DNA of 64,000 bases from Cedecea neteri (GCF_000758305.1 NZ_CP009458.1:4464001-4528000), one strand, 5' to 3'; shown: positions 51,346 through 60,568, counted from the first letter of the stretch. The notes: generated by a model from the letters alone, not told the origin. Made by a program: numbers and translations.

Positions 51346-53109
51346 ATGGTGACTAACCGTCAGCGCTACCGCGAAAAAGTTTCCCAGATGGTCAGTTGGG
51401 GACACTGGTTCGCCCTGTTTAATATCCTGCTGGCCATGCTGCTGGGTAGCCGCTATCTGTTTATCGCCGACTGGCCAACGACGCTAACGGGGCGAATTTA
51501 TTCCTACGTGAGCGTCGTCGGGCACTTCAGTTTTTTGGTTTTTGCCGCCTATTTACTGCTTATCTTTCCGCTGACGTTTATTGTCATGTCGCAGCGCCTG
51601 CTGCGCTTTATCAGTGCGGCCTTAGCGACAGCGGGCATGACGTTACTGCTGATAGACAGCGAAGTTTTCACGCGCTTCCACCTCCACCTGAATCCCACCG
51701 TCTGGGAGCTGGTGATTAACCCCGATCAGGGGGAAATGGCCCGCGACTGGCAGCTAATGTTTATTAGCGTGCCGGTGATTCTGCTTATTGAGATGCTGTT
51801 TGCGACGTGGAGCTGGCAAAAACTGCGCAGCCTCGGGCGTCGTCGGCAATATGCGCGCCCTTTAGTGATACTGTTCTTTATCTCTTTCTTTAGTAGCCAC
51901 CTGATGTATATCTGGGCGGATGCTAACTTCTATCGCCCTATTACTATGCAGCGGGCGAATTTGCCGCTCTCATACCCAATGACTGCGCGTCGCTTCCTTG
52001 AAAAACACGGCCTGCTGGATGCACAGGAATACCAGCGCAGGCTTGTTGAGCAAGGTAGCCCGGAGGCACTCTCGGTCCAGTATCCGCTGAGTAATTTGCA
52101 ATTCCGCGATATGGGGATCGGCAACAATGTGCTGTTGATTACCGTTGACGGGCTGAATGCTGGCACCGTGAGCAAAGATATGCCGGCGCTGAAGGCATTT
52201 GCCCACGATAATATCCGCTTTACACAGCACATGAGCTCCGGGAATAACACCGACAGCGGCATCTTCGGTCTGTTCTACGGTATTTCCCCGGCTTATATGG
52301 ACGGCGTGCTGTCAAACCGCACCCCTGCCGCACTGATTACGGGTTTAAATCAGCAGGGCTACCAGCTTGGCCTGTTTGCATCCGACGGCTTTAACTCGGC
52401 GATGTACCGCCAGGCCCTGCTGTCTGATTTCTCGCTGCGCCCGGCCAAAAACCAGACCGACAGCCAGACGGCGTCACAGTGGATTAGCTGGCTTAACCAG
52501 TATGCTTCCGAGGACAATCGCTGGTTCTCCTGGGTCGCCTTTAACGGCACCAGTATTGACGACAACGGTAACCAACAGGGCTTCGAGCAACGCTATTCCC
52601 GCGCAGCCGGTAACGTTGATGAACAAATCAAACGCGTCCTTGATGCGCTGGAAGCGGCAGGTAAACTGCAAAACACCGTGGTGATTATCACCGCAGGGCA
52701 CGGTATTCCGCTCGGCAATCAGCGAGACTCTTTTGCCTGGTCGCGCGCGCGGATTCAGGTTCCGCTCGTGATTCACTGGCCAGGTACACCGGCGCAGACC
52801 ATCACCAAACTCACCGATCATCAGGATGTGATGACCACCCTGATGCAGCGCCTGCTGCACGTTAAAACGGCGGCCAATGAGTATTCCCAGGGTGAAGATT
52901 TATTCGCCGCAACGCGTCGTAATAATTGGGTGATTGGTGCAGACAATCAAACCCTGGCCGTGACAACGCCTGAGATGACGCTGGTGCTCAATAACAACGG
53001 CAACTATCGGATGTACGATCTGCAGGGTAAACGGATCAATGAGACCAAGCCGCAGCTTGATTTGCTGCTGCAGGTGCTGACCGACGAGAAGCGCTTTATC
53101 GCCAACTAA
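51346..53109 (+). CDS. yejM: YejM (LapC/PbgA), LPS-synthesis regulator
   Basis: YejM senses periplasmic-leaflet LPS in the inner membrane and restrains LapB-FtsH proteolysis of LpxC, so it controls LPS synthesis. It has 587 aa: five N-terminal membrane helices (about residues 20-190), a basic linker (RSLGRRRQYARP) and a periplasmic sulfatase/alkaline-phosphatase-like domain starting near DMGIGNNVLLITVDGLNAGTVS. The sulfatase-type nucleophile region is degenerate, as in E. coli. The gene follows yejL and precedes tRNA-Pro as in K-12. Confidence 0.95.
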   Translation: MVTNRQRYREKVSQMVSWGHWFALFNILLAMLLGSRYLFIADWPTTLTGRIYSYVSVVGHFSFLVFAAYLLLIFPLTFIVMSQRLLRFISAALATAGMTLLLIDSEVFTRFHLHLNPTVWELVINPDQGEMARDWQLMFISVPVILLIEMLFATWSWQKLRSLGRRRQYARPLVILFFISFFSSHLMYIWADANFYRPITMQRANLPLSYPMTARRFLEKHGLLDAQEYQRRLVEQGSPEALSVQYPLSNLQFRDMGIGNNVLLITVDGLNAGTVSKDMPALKAFAHDNIRFTQHMSSGNNTDSGIFGLFYGISPAYMDGVLSNRTPAALITGLNQQGYQLGLFASDGFNSAMYRQALLSDFSLRPAKNQTDSQTASQWISWLNQYASEDNRWFSWVAFNGTSIDDNGNQQGFEQRYSRAAGNVDEQIKRVLDALEAAGKLQNTVVIITAGHGIPLGNQRDSFAWSRARIQVPLVIHWPGTPAQTITKLTDHQDVMTTLMQRLLHVKTAANEYSQGEDLFAATRRNNWVIGADNQTLAVTTPEMTLVLNNNGNYRMYDLQGKRINETKPQLDLLLQVLTDEKRFIAN

Positions 53110-53185
53110 TTGTTTATTTATAAGACAGTTAGCCGCGTATTCCCTTGCAATCAACGTGGAAGAATGTACTATTATTCTCCTGCGT

Positions 53186-53262
53186 CGGCACGTAGCGCAG
53201 CCTGGTAGCGCACCGTCATGGGGTGTCGGGGGTCGGAGGTTCAAATCCTCTCGTGCCGACCA
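53186..53262 (+). tRNA. proL: tRNA-Pro (anticodon GGG)
   Basis: This 77-nt gene with an encoded CCA end forms a normal cloverleaf. The acceptor stem is CGGCACG/CGTGCCG, the D arm AGCGCAGCCTGGTAGCGCA, the anticodon loop ATGGGGT (GGG), and the T arm GAGGTTCAAATCCTC. It appears identical to E. coli proL and lies in the same place after yejM. It reads CCC/CCU proline codons. tRNA 3' ends are frequent integration sites. Confidence 0.97.
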
Positions 53263-53275
53263 AATAAACATTGAA

Positions 53276-53303
53276 AACCAGCCTCTTACGGCTGGTTTTT
53301 TTA
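53276..53303 (+). terminator. Terminator of tRNA-Pro
   Basis: AACCAGCC-TCTTAC-GGCTGGTT is a perfect 8-bp stem followed by T-run. Its right arm and T-run (GCTGGTTTTTTTAC, 53291-53304) recur exactly at 55970-55983. Confidence 0.93.
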
Positions 53304-53423
53304 CATCTGAAAACCCTGTATCCAACAGGCAAAGAAAAGTACCTGCCCTTCCGCATAGCGCGGATTTTTGACATATTAGCAAGCCAGGGAACAGTCCTGC
53401 AGAACACAATAGGCTAATCTGAA

Positions 53424-54425
53424 ATGGAACATATTGTTAAATATATTGTTAGTAATGAGTATTGCGAATCAGGACAGGATGAAGAGGTTCACGATGTCGT
53501 TTATAGCATCGACAAGAACTTTTTATTAGGCGCTGCAGTCTCCGCCACATCATTACTCATCAATAGTCGAAAAAAATTTAACTTCCATTTCTTTACAGAT
53601 TTTTTGAGCAGCGAACATCTCGAAAAATTTAACGCGCTGGCACAAAAATTCCAGACTAACGTTTACCTCTACCTGATCGACAAAACCTCTTTTGAAGATT
53701 TTCCAGTGCGAGCTAAATGGACTATTGCAACCTACTACCGCTTTATCGCATTCAACTATTTATCCGCCACAAGGAAAACGGTTCTCTATCTGGATGCAGA
53801 TGTGATGTGCAAGGCCAGCCCTGATGAGCTGCTTGATATCAAGTTAGGAGAGAAATATGCCGCCGTGGTGCCCGATCTGGATTCAGTACAGCAAACATGT
53901 GAGAGGCGCCTTGGGCTGCCGGGCATGGAAGGTAACTACTTTAATGCCGGGATGATTTACCTGAATCTCGAACAGTGGCGGCGAAATCACTTTACCGAAA
54001 AAGCGCTGGCGATGATTGGCGATAAAACTACAGAATACAGCTTCCTGGACCAGGATGTACTGAATATTCTTTTCCATAAAAACAGCCTGTTGTTACCAGG
54101 AAAATATAATCAGATTTATGACGCGGCACACCATTTTGGGCTCAAAACGTCACACCAGCCTGACAAGGCCATCACCGATGAAACGGTCTTTATTCACTAC
54201 ACCAGCGGCTCAAAACCCTGGCTACAGTGGATGCGCTACCCGGCATCCCTCTATTTTGATATTGCCTTCGAGCAATCGCCATGGAAAGGGCTGCCGCTGC
54301 AGGATGCACACACGGTAACTCTTCTTAAACTGCGTTCTAAACACGAATATCGTCAGAAGAAGTATCTCGCCAGCCTTATCACGCAGATAAGGTATGTTGT
54401 GAAAAAACTAGGTCTGAAGAAATAA
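53424..54425 (+). CDS. Family 8 glycosyltransferase, LPS-type
   Basis: This 333-aa GT8 glycosyltransferase resembles the lipopolysaccharide galactosyl/glucosyltransferases WaaI/WaaJ/WaaO. The nucleotide-sugar region VVYSIDKNFLLGAAVSATSLL is at about residues 25-45, the DxD metal motif LYLDADV at about 124-126, then NYFNAGMIYLNL, FLDQDVLN and the C-terminal HYTSGSKPW. The C-terminus is basic (KYLASLITQIRYVVKKLGLKK) and may attach to the membrane. The gene is visibly more AT-rich than its neighbours and follows the tRNA, signs of transfer. Its acceptor is unknown. Confidence 0.88.
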   Translation: MEHIVKYIVSNEYCESGQDEEVHDVVYSIDKNFLLGAAVSATSLLINSRKKFNFHFFTDFLSSEHLEKFNALAQKFQTNVYLYLIDKTSFEDFPVRAKWTIATYYRFIAFNYLSATRKTVLYLDADVMCKASPDELLDIKLGEKYAAVVPDLDSVQQTCERRLGLPGMEGNYFNAGMIYLNLEQWRRNHFTEKALAMIGDKTTEYSFLDQDVLNILFHKNSLLLPGKYNQIYDAAHHFGLKTSHQPDKAITDETVFIHYTSGSKPWLQWMRYPASLYFDIAFEQSPWKGLPLQDAHTVTLLKLRSKHEYRQKKYLASLITQIRYVVKKLGLKK

Positions 54426-54433
54426 AACCTGTG

Positions 54434-54458
54434 ATGCCCTGAGCATCTATCAGGGCAT
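54434..54458. terminator. Hairpin between the GT8 and mgtE genes
   Basis: ATGCCCTGA (54434-54442) and TCAGGGCAT (54450-54458) form a perfect 9-bp stem between convergent genes, with modest T-rich sequence (TATTT) after it on the plus strand and A-rich sequence on the other side. Confidence 0.8.
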
Positions 54459-54467
54459 TATTTCGGC

Positions 54468-55895
54468 TTACAGCAGGAAAAGCGTAGCCAGTCCAAGGAA
54501 GATGAAGAATCCGCCGGTATCGGTTATCGCCGTGATCATCACGCTTGAGCCGACGGCAGGATCTTTGCCCAGTTTGGTCATCGTCATCGGAATCACTACG
54601 CCCATCAACGCCGCGACCAAAAGATTCAGGATCATCGCCAGCGTCATCACGCCGCCCATCGCCGCATCGTTATACAGCAGCCATGTGACTGCCCCCATCA
54701 CACCGCCCCAGACCAGCCCGTTGATCAACGCCACGCCCAGCTCACGCAGCATCAGGAAGGAGATGTTACCCGCCTGAATATGCTGGAGCGCCAGCGCACG
54801 CACAATCATGGTGATCGTCTGGTTACCAGTGTTACCGCCGATGCCCGCCACGATCGGCATCAGCGATGCCAGCGCCACCAATTGCGAAATAGTATGTTCA
54901 AATAATCCAATCACGCGTGAGGCCACAAACGCCGTGCAAAGGTTAATGGCAAGCCATGCCCAGCGGGTGCGCACAGCTTTGCTGACGGGTGCGAATACGT
55001 CCTCTTCGGTGCTCAGGCCGCCCATGCGGCGCAGATCGTTGTCGGTTTCCTCGTACACCACGTCAACGATCTCATCCACCGTTAAGCGCCCCATCAGCTT
55101 GCCGGTGCTGTCAATCACTGCGGCACTGATCAAGTCATCACGTTCAAAGGTACGCGCGGCCTGTTCGTCATGATCTTCCGGTGCGAAACAGGTGGGATTG
55201 TCGTCCATCACCTTCAGCACCGGCGTTTGCGGCGAATGCAGTAGTATCGCGGTAAGATCCAGCTCGCCTAAAAGCGTTTTATCCCGGCTGGTGACAAACA
55301 GCTTATCGGTATTCTGCGGCACCTTGCCGCGAATACGAAGGTAGCGCTGCACAACGGCAAGGGTGACATCAGGGCGCACAGTGATCACTTCAAAATCCAT
55401 GATCGCACCAACGCTGTGCTTGTCATAATGCAGGATCTGGCGAACTTGCGTGCGCTCATTCTGCGGCAGCGTGGCCAGCAAACGCCCGACCAGATCGCGA
55501 GGGAGGTATTGTGCCAGATAGATCTGATCGTCAATATCCAGCGGGCGCAGCGCATTAAGCAGCGCTTTATCGCTCATATCTTCAATCAGGTCATCCCAGA
55601 CCGTTTCTGAAGCTTCAACCAGCACGCTACCGCGCCGGTCTTCGGTCACGAGGCTCCATAGCGCTAAACGTTCTTCCGTTGGCAAGGCTTCCAGGACATC
55701 GGCGAGATCCGGCGCGGGCAGTCGCCCAACCAGCGTCACTATCTCGGCGATGTCCTGCTCGGCGCTTTGTGTTTCAGCGAAAGGCTCTTTGGCCAGAATA
55801 CCGCTGGCAACGGCTTTGTTGGTCAACAGAATTTGCAGGATGCGGGCCCGGTCCTGGTCACGCTCTTTGGTACTGTACTTCTGAATGGCGGTCAT
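54468..55895 (-). CDS. mgtE: MgtE-type magnesium channel/transporter
   Basis: This 475-aa Mg2+ channel has an N-terminal helical MgtE_N domain (residues about 40-150), two CBS domains (about 155-285) that sense cytosolic Mg2+, and five membrane helices from about residue 310. The pore signature VAGIGGNTGNQ and the DPAVGSSVMITAITDTGGF motif are intact, so it should be functional. E. coli K-12 lacks mgtE. No Mg-sensing leader RNA is evident: only about 108 bp separate it from yojI. It lies with the GT8 gene in the segment that replaces narP...mqo of K-12. Confidence 0.93.
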   Translation of the reverse strand: MTAIQKYSTKERDQDRARILQILLTNKAVASGILAKEPFAETQSAEQDIAEIVTLVGRLPAPDLADVLEALPTEERLALWSLVTEDRRGSVLVEASETVWDDLIEDMSDKALLNALRPLDIDDQIYLAQYLPRDLVGRLLATLPQNERTQVRQILHYDKHSVGAIMDFEVITVRPDVTLAVVQRYLRIRGKVPQNTDKLFVTSRDKTLLGELDLTAILLHSPQTPVLKVMDDNPTCFAPEDHDEQAARTFERDDLISAAVIDSTGKLMGRLTVDEIVDVVYEETDNDLRRMGGLSTEEDVFAPVSKAVRTRWAWLAINLCTAFVASRVIGLFEHTISQLVALASLMPIVAGIGGNTGNQTITMIVRALALQHIQAGNISFLMLRELGVALINGLVWGGVMGAVTWLLYNDAAMGGVMTLAMILNLLVAALMGVVIPMTMTKLGKDPAVGSSVMITAITDTGGFFIFLGLATLFLL

Positions 55896-55950
55896 AAATA
55901 ACTCCCCGGAAACGACGAGTTAGTTTATAGCCTGACGAGATGAAGAAAAC

Positions 55951-55983
55951 AAAAAACCAGCCTTAATTAGCTGGTTTTTTTAC
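55951..55983. terminator. Terminator between yojI and mgtE
   Basis: AAAAAACCAGC-N8-GCTGGTTTTTT forms a perfect stem with runs of A and T on the two sides, so it can work in both directions. It is very similar to the tRNA-Pro terminator. Confidence 0.9.
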
Positions 55984-56003
55984 TTTGTTTAGGTGGCGCT
56001 GAC

Positions 56004-57650
56004 TTAATGACTCGTTCTTGCCACGGCATCACGCGAAGCTTGTGCCCTCTCGTCGCCGATCAACTCTCTGAGCTGGCCCTGACGCATTTCCAGAAGCCGG
56101 TCTGCATGGATGAAGTAGTGATCGTCATGGCTGATGGCAAAGACCGTTTTCCCCATTTGCTGCATTAACGGCAGCAAGACCTGGTAGAACTCACGGCGGA
56201 AATGGGGATCCTGATCGGCGGCCCATTCGTCCAGCAGGATAATATCGCGCTCTTCCGCTATCGCCAGCAGCAACGCAACACGCTTACGCTGGCCCTTTGA
56301 TAGCTTCAGGTTGAGAATGGTGCCGTTGTCCAGCTCCAGCTTACTGCTCATTTTCAGGCGCTCAAGCCAGCTATTGATAAGATCTGGATTAGCCGGTTTA
56401 CCCTGTGGCCCTAACAGACGATCGAACAGCCAGATATCGGTGAATACTGCTGAAAACAGTTTACGATAGTCATCCTGCGCCTGCGTCTCAACACGTTGGC
56501 CATCAAGATAAATCGCCCCACTGACAGGCTGATAGAGCCCCGTCAGCAGCATGGCCAGCGTGGATTTCCCGCTGCCGTTACCGCCAATCAGAAACAGCAG
56601 CTCCCCTCGCTTGATAGTGAGATTCAGCGGGCCAACGCTGAAGCTATTATCCCCGTACTGAAACACCACATCACGCATTTCAAGCTGCTGCCAGTTTCCA
56701 GCCGTTGTCGAACGGGGGAAATGAGCATCGTACGGCGCAAGCTGGAACTTATTTAGCTTATTGAACGCAACCTGGGCGCTCAGCAGCGTGGGCAACGCCC
56801 CGACAGCAGAAAGGAGCGGCGTGCGCAGGAATAGCAACGTTAAAGAAAAAGTGGCCGCCACGTTGGTATCGGACCAGCCCAGGCTGTTAGCCATGTAGAA
56901 CACCAGGCCAATCGCGCCCAACATCATGATGTTTGACCAGTTAACGGCACTAAGGTGGTAAGTATCTGCCCGGATAATATTGTTTCGATAATCGGCGGCG
57001 TGGGGCGTATAGGTGTCTTCATAAATTCGCTCAGCACGCTCGCGGTTCAGGGCCAGCTCCTTACGCCCCTCGATGACGGTTTGATAATCATGATAGAGCT
57101 TGTCTTCGATTTCACGAAGCTGGGCCATATGCTTGTATACCCGCGCCACCAGCAAGTATCCCCCCACAATGGTGATAACCAGCCACACGGTAGTTACACC
57201 CAGCATTTTAGGGGACAGCCAGGCGAGGTAAGCCGCAGAGCCAATAGCCAGAATAATCCCCTGCACCAGCTCAGGCAGTCGAACAAAGGCAATCGTAATA
57301 TTACGCACGTCGCTGGTTAACCCCGCCAGCAGTGCCGCGCTGCCCAGTTGCTCTACGCGTTCAACATCGGTATCCATCAGGCGCTTGATAAACTCGCTGC
57401 GCAGGCGAAAAACAAAATGGTGACCAAGGGTGGTTAACGCCAGCTGCGAGCCGAGCGTCACTGCCATCAACAACAAAAGCAAGCCCAGAAACTCCGGCAA
57501 GACAGCCAGGGTAAGATCGGGGGTTTCAATCAGACGCTGGTTAATGAACGCGATCAGGCCAATGCCCAGCGCCGCACTTGCCAGGCTTAACGCCATGACC
57601 ATTAAAAAAGGCCAGCGATACTGGCGATAAACCACACGAAGTAGCTCCAT
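56004..57650 (-). CDS. yojI: YojI, ABC exporter (microcin J25 efflux)
   Basis: YojI is a fused membrane and ATPase half-transporter of the SyrD/PvdE-like cyclic-peptide exporter family; in E. coli it exports microcin J25 with TolC. It has 548 aa: about six membrane helices (residues 15-290) and an ABC domain with Walker A GNGSGKST at 357-364, the signature LSKGQRKRVALLLA (a variant of LSGGQ, as in E. coli) and Walker B IILLDEWAADQDP. It is upstream of mgtE and downstream of alkB on the minus strand. Confidence 0.94.
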   Translation of the reverse strand: MELLRVVYRQYRWPFLMVMALSLASAALGIGLIAFINQRLIETPDLTLAVLPEFLGLLLLLMAVTLGSQLALTTLGHHFVFRLRSEFIKRLMDTDVERVEQLGSAALLAGLTSDVRNITIAFVRLPELVQGIILAIGSAAYLAWLSPKMLGVTTVWLVITIVGGYLLVARVYKHMAQLREIEDKLYHDYQTVIEGRKELALNRERAERIYEDTYTPHAADYRNNIIRADTYHLSAVNWSNIMMLGAIGLVFYMANSLGWSDTNVAATFSLTLLFLRTPLLSAVGALPTLLSAQVAFNKLNKFQLAPYDAHFPRSTTAGNWQQLEMRDVVFQYGDNSFSVGPLNLTIKRGELLFLIGGNGSGKSTLAMLLTGLYQPVSGAIYLDGQRVETQAQDDYRKLFSAVFTDIWLFDRLLGPQGKPANPDLINSWLERLKMSSKLELDNGTILNLKLSKGQRKRVALLLAIAEERDIILLDEWAADQDPHFRREFYQVLLPLMQQMGKTVFAISHDDHYFIHADRLLEMRQGQLRELIGDERAQASRDAVARTSH

Positions 57651-57663
57651 TGTTTCCTACCTG

Positions 57664-57697
57664 CAAAATAAAACAGCGAGCAGTTTAAACGGCTCGC
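57664..57697 (-). terminator. Terminator of the ada-alkB operon
   Basis: GCGAGC (57676-57681) and GCTCGC (57692-57697) form a perfect stem; on the minus strand TGTTTTATTTT follows. It lies 36 bp after the alkB stop. Confidence 0.8.
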
Positions 57698-57733
57698 CGC
57701 CCACATCAAGAATAATTCTTATTTTTATTCGTC

Positions 57734-58375
57734 TTACGAAGCGCGGCGGAAGGTCAGGTTGTAGCGGAATTGATCGGTGAGAGGATGAAAACCGGGTTTG
57801 AGGGGCAGAATACCGTGATAAAAAAGCCTTGAGAAGCCTCCCCATACCACAACGTCACCATGCTCCAGCATGACACGCTGCAAAGGATCTCCGCGCTGCA
57901 GGCCGCCAAATTGAAAAATGGCAGGTAAGCCCAGCGAGACAGAAACAATGGGCTGGCGCAGATTAGGCTCGTCTTTATCCTGGTGGAGAGAGAGTTTTGT
58001 GCCTGCGGCATAGCGGTTGATCAGGCAGGCATCGGGTTCAAAATCAGGGTACCCGGCGGCCATTGAGGCTCGATGGCAAATGGACTGAAATACCTCAGGA
58101 ATTGGCGGCCACGGCTGCCCGGTCAGCGAGTCCTGAGGCGAATACAAATAGCCATGCTGATTGGTGCTCCAGCCTAACGCGCCGCAGTTTGTCATTGCCA
58201 CCGACATCGTGTACCCGCCGGGCGTCACCATATGGCGGAAAGGCGCCTGCTGAGAGACCTGCAGAACGCCGGCCATCAGCGCGGCGGCCTCTTCCCGCGC
58301 AAAGCGCCGCAGGATAGTCGCCCCCTCGGCAAGTGGCTCTTCCCACGGTGCATCATCAGCAAACAAATCCAGCAT
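57734..58375 (-). CDS. alkB: AlkB, alpha-ketoglutarate-dependent DNA demethylase
   Basis: AlkB oxidatively repairs 1-methyladenine and 3-methylcytosine in DNA and RNA. It has 213 aa (E. coli 216). The Fe(II) site HxD is in LSLHQDKDEP and the distal His in RLFYHGI; the 2-oxoglutarate-binding RYNLTFR is present near the C-terminus. The ATG at 58375 (MLDLFADDAPWEE) overlaps the ada stop (TAATG), which indicates coupling. Upstream in-frame starts lie inside ada and are rejected. Confidence 0.96.
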   Translation of the reverse strand: MLDLFADDAPWEEPLAEGATILRRFAREEAAALMAGVLQVSQQAPFRHMVTPGGYTMSVAMTNCGALGWSTNQHGYLYSPQDSLTGQPWPPIPEVFQSICHRASMAAGYPDFEPDACLINRYAAGTKLSLHQDKDEPNLRQPIVSVSLGLPAIFQFGGLQRGDPLQRVMLEHGDVVVWGGFSRLFYHGILPLKPGFHPLTDQFRYNLTFRRAS

Positions 58376-59448
58376 TATTCTTTCTGCCTTCTCGTTTCGT
58401 TTTCCAGTAGCTGACGCTTGCGCTCTACGCCCCAGCGATAGCCGGACAGCCCTCCGTCGCTGCGGATAACGCGGTGGCATGGAATGGCAACCGCAAGCGT
58501 GTTGGCCGCACAGGCACCTGCCACGGCACGTACAGCTGCGGGTTTACCTATACGTTCAGCCAGCTCGCTATAGCTAACGGTAGATCCAGGCGGAACGGCT
58601 CGTAGCGCCTGCCATACCTGCTGCTGAAATGCCGTCCCTCGAATATCCAGCGGCAACGAAAATTCAGCTGTGGGCGATTCGATAAAGCTAATGACCTGCG
58701 CCACGCGTGAAGCGAATCCCTCATCACCGGGCGTAAGTTGTGAAGAAGGAAATTCAGTTTCCAGCTCCACAATAAGCGTTTCAGCGTTCTCACCCAGTAA
58801 AATTGCGCAAATACCGCGCTCGCTTTCCGCCACCAGAAATTCGCCTAATTGGCAGGTACCGACCACAAATTGCACGTTAGCACGAGCCCCGCCCTTACGG
58901 TACTGGCTTGCCGTCATGCCCAACGCAGCATCCGCCTGGTGGTAATACGCGCTGCCAGACTGGAAACCCGCATCAAAAATAGCGTTGGTGACCCCCTTCC
59001 CTTGAGCAAGCCCTTGACGCAAACGGCGAGCGCGATGGGCTTTTTGCCATGCGTTTGGCGTCAGGCCCGTCACACTTTTAAAAAGCCGATGGAAGTGAAA
59101 GCTGCTCATGGCGACCCGCCCGGCAAGCTCATCAAGGGTCAACGGAATCTCACTGGATTCAATAATCCGGCAAGCCTCTTCAATGCGCGCCACACGCTGG
59201 AGCTCAGGAGCAAGCTTGTCAGGCTGGCAGCGTTTACAGGAACGAAAGCCCGCCTCAAGCGCCGCTTCAGGTGTGGCATAGAACGCTGTATTTTCACGCA
59301 GCGGACGGCGAGCGCTGCAGGAGGGCCGGCAGAAAATGCCGGTTGTTTTGACGGCAAACACAAATTGCCCGTCAGCCTGTGCATCGCGCTGTTCCACGGC
59401 CTGCCAGCGCTGTTGTTCTGTGATATACCCGTTTGTCTGTTTCATCAT
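58375..59448 (-). CDS. ada: Ada, methyl-accepting regulator and O6-methylguanine methyltransferase
   Basis: Ada repairs O6-methylguanine and phosphotriesters and, once methylated, activates its own operon. It has 357 aa. The N-terminal zinc domain has the acceptor Cys in TGIFCRPSC (about residue 40) with RSCKRCQPD, a central AraC-type HTH (LDELAGRVAMSSFHFHRLFKSVTG), and a C-terminal methyltransferase domain with the active Cys in PCHRVIRSDG. The ATG at 59448 has GAGG 5 bp upstream. It is the first gene of ada-alkB. An Ada box lies upstream. Confidence 0.96.
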   Translation of the reverse strand: MMKQTNGYITEQQRWQAVEQRDAQADGQFVFAVKTTGIFCRPSCSARRPLRENTAFYATPEAALEAGFRSCKRCQPDKLAPELQRVARIEEACRIIESSEIPLTLDELAGRVAMSSFHFHRLFKSVTGLTPNAWQKAHRARRLRQGLAQGKGVTNAIFDAGFQSGSAYYHQADAALGMTASQYRKGGARANVQFVVGTCQLGEFLVAESERGICAILLGENAETLIVELETEFPSSQLTPGDEGFASRVAQVISFIESPTAEFSLPLDIRGTAFQQQVWQALRAVPPGSTVSYSELAERIGKPAAVRAVAGACAANTLAVAIPCHRVIRSDGGLSGYRWGVERKRQLLENETRRQKE

Positions 59449-59514
59449 CGCGACCTCGTGCTTAACTTAACGATACCATCATGGCAGCACAGGCCGGATG
59501 AAAAACTCGTGTTC

Positions 59515-59527
59515 TTGCTTTTTAATT
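59515..59527 (-). promoter_or_regulatory. Ada box upstream of ada
   Basis: On the minus strand AATTAAAAAGCAA reads AAT-N6-GCAA, the A-box/B-box layout recognised by methylated Ada at E. coli ada (AATTAAAGCGCAA). It lies 67-79 bp before the ada start and overlaps the apbE stop codon. This predicts an intact adaptive response. Confidence 0.75.
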
Positions 59528-60568
59528 TTTTTCGTCAAGCAGGAAGGTTTTGAACTGCGGCGACATCCAGCTCCGGAACCCGTCCCCTTCTTTGCTGATA
59601 AGGTAAACGGCCAGGCCTTCTTTCTCCGCAACCTGTTTGGCTTTTTCTTCCCCCAGGACCATCAGCCCTGTGTCCCAACCATCCGCTTCCATCGCCGTTG
59701 GCGCAATGACGGTGGCGGAGACTAATTTGTGCTCTATTGGCCGCCCGGTTTGAGGGTTAATAATGTGGGAAATACGCTTGCCGTCCAGCTCGTAATAGTT
59801 GCGGTAACTGCCCGAAGTACTGATCCCGTGGCCGTTGATATCAACCATCGCCTGCACGGCATTTTCCCGATCGGTGGGTTTCTGAATAGCCACCCGCCAG
59901 GCTTTCCCTGCCGGATTAGTACCGCGAGTGGTCACTGCTCCACCCACAGAAACCAGGTAACGACTAATCCCATTTTGCTCCATCAGGCGGGCAAGATGAT
60001 CGGCGGCGTAACCTTCCCCGATAGTCGACAGATCAACATACAATCCGGGCAGATCCTTTTGTAGCCACTGCTTACCGGCAGCATTCACCACCTTCAGGTG
60101 CTGTAATCCGGTTAAGGCTTTGGCCGCATCAATTTGTGTCTGGTTCGGCGTGTGCAGAGGCTGTTTATCTGGCCCGAAGCCCCACAGATTGACCAAAGGC
60201 CCAACCGTAATGTCCATCGCCCCGTCGGTTTTCGCGCCAATGCGCAGCGACATCGTGACGATATCGCTCATCGCCTCGCTCACCGGATACGGCTCAGTGC
60301 TGGTGGATTGATTAAAAAGGGAAAGCGCAGAGTCTTTTTTCCAGGTCGACATCAGCCGATCGTCGGCATCAAGCTGATCCTGAATTTTTTTCTGCAGCGC
60401 AGCTTTCTGCGCATCATCGACATCCGCCAGGCTCACGCGCCAGTAAGTCCCCATGGTTTTACCTTCGAGCACCAGGGCCTTTGTAGCATCAGGCTGAGCG
60501 TTATCACAACCTGACAGAGCGAAAAGAGCTAGGGCAAGCCAGCCGCGGCGAATAATGCGTAAATCCAT
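59522..60568 (-). CDS. apbE: ApbE, FAD:protein FMN transferase
   Basis: ApbE attaches FMN covalently to a threonine of NqrB/RnfG-type proteins in the periplasm. It is a 348-aa lipoprotein with lipobox LSGC (Cys21). Family features are GKTMGTYWRV, VDLSTIGEGYAADHLARLME, SVGGAVTTRGTNPAGKAWRVAIQKP and SHIINPQTGRPIEHK. It is downstream of ompC and upstream of ada, same strand, as in E. coli. The gene's own promoter must lie after the terminator-rich segment 60651-60845. Confidence 0.95.
   Translation of the reverse strand: MDLRIIRRGWLALALFALSGCDNAQPDATKALVLEGKTMGTYWRVSLADVDDAQKAALQKKIQDQLDADDRLMSTWKKDSALSLFNQSTSTEPYPVSEAMSDIVTMSLRIGAKTDGAMDITVGPLVNLWGFGPDKQPLHTPNQTQIDAAKALTGLQHLKVVNAAGKQWLQKDLPGLYVDLSTIGEGYAADHLARLMEQNGISRYLVSVGGAVTTRGTNPAGKAWRVAIQKPTDRENAVQAMVDINGHGISTSGSYRNYYELDGKRISHIINPQTGRPIEHKLVSATVIAPTAMEADGWDTGLMVLGEEKAKQVAEKEGLAVYLISKEGDGFRSWMSPQFKTFLLDEKN

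Noticed and set aside
53156..53371. 71-codon plus-strand frame across tRNA-Pro
   Set aside because: It reads through the tRNA gene and its terminator and cannot be a protein-coding gene.
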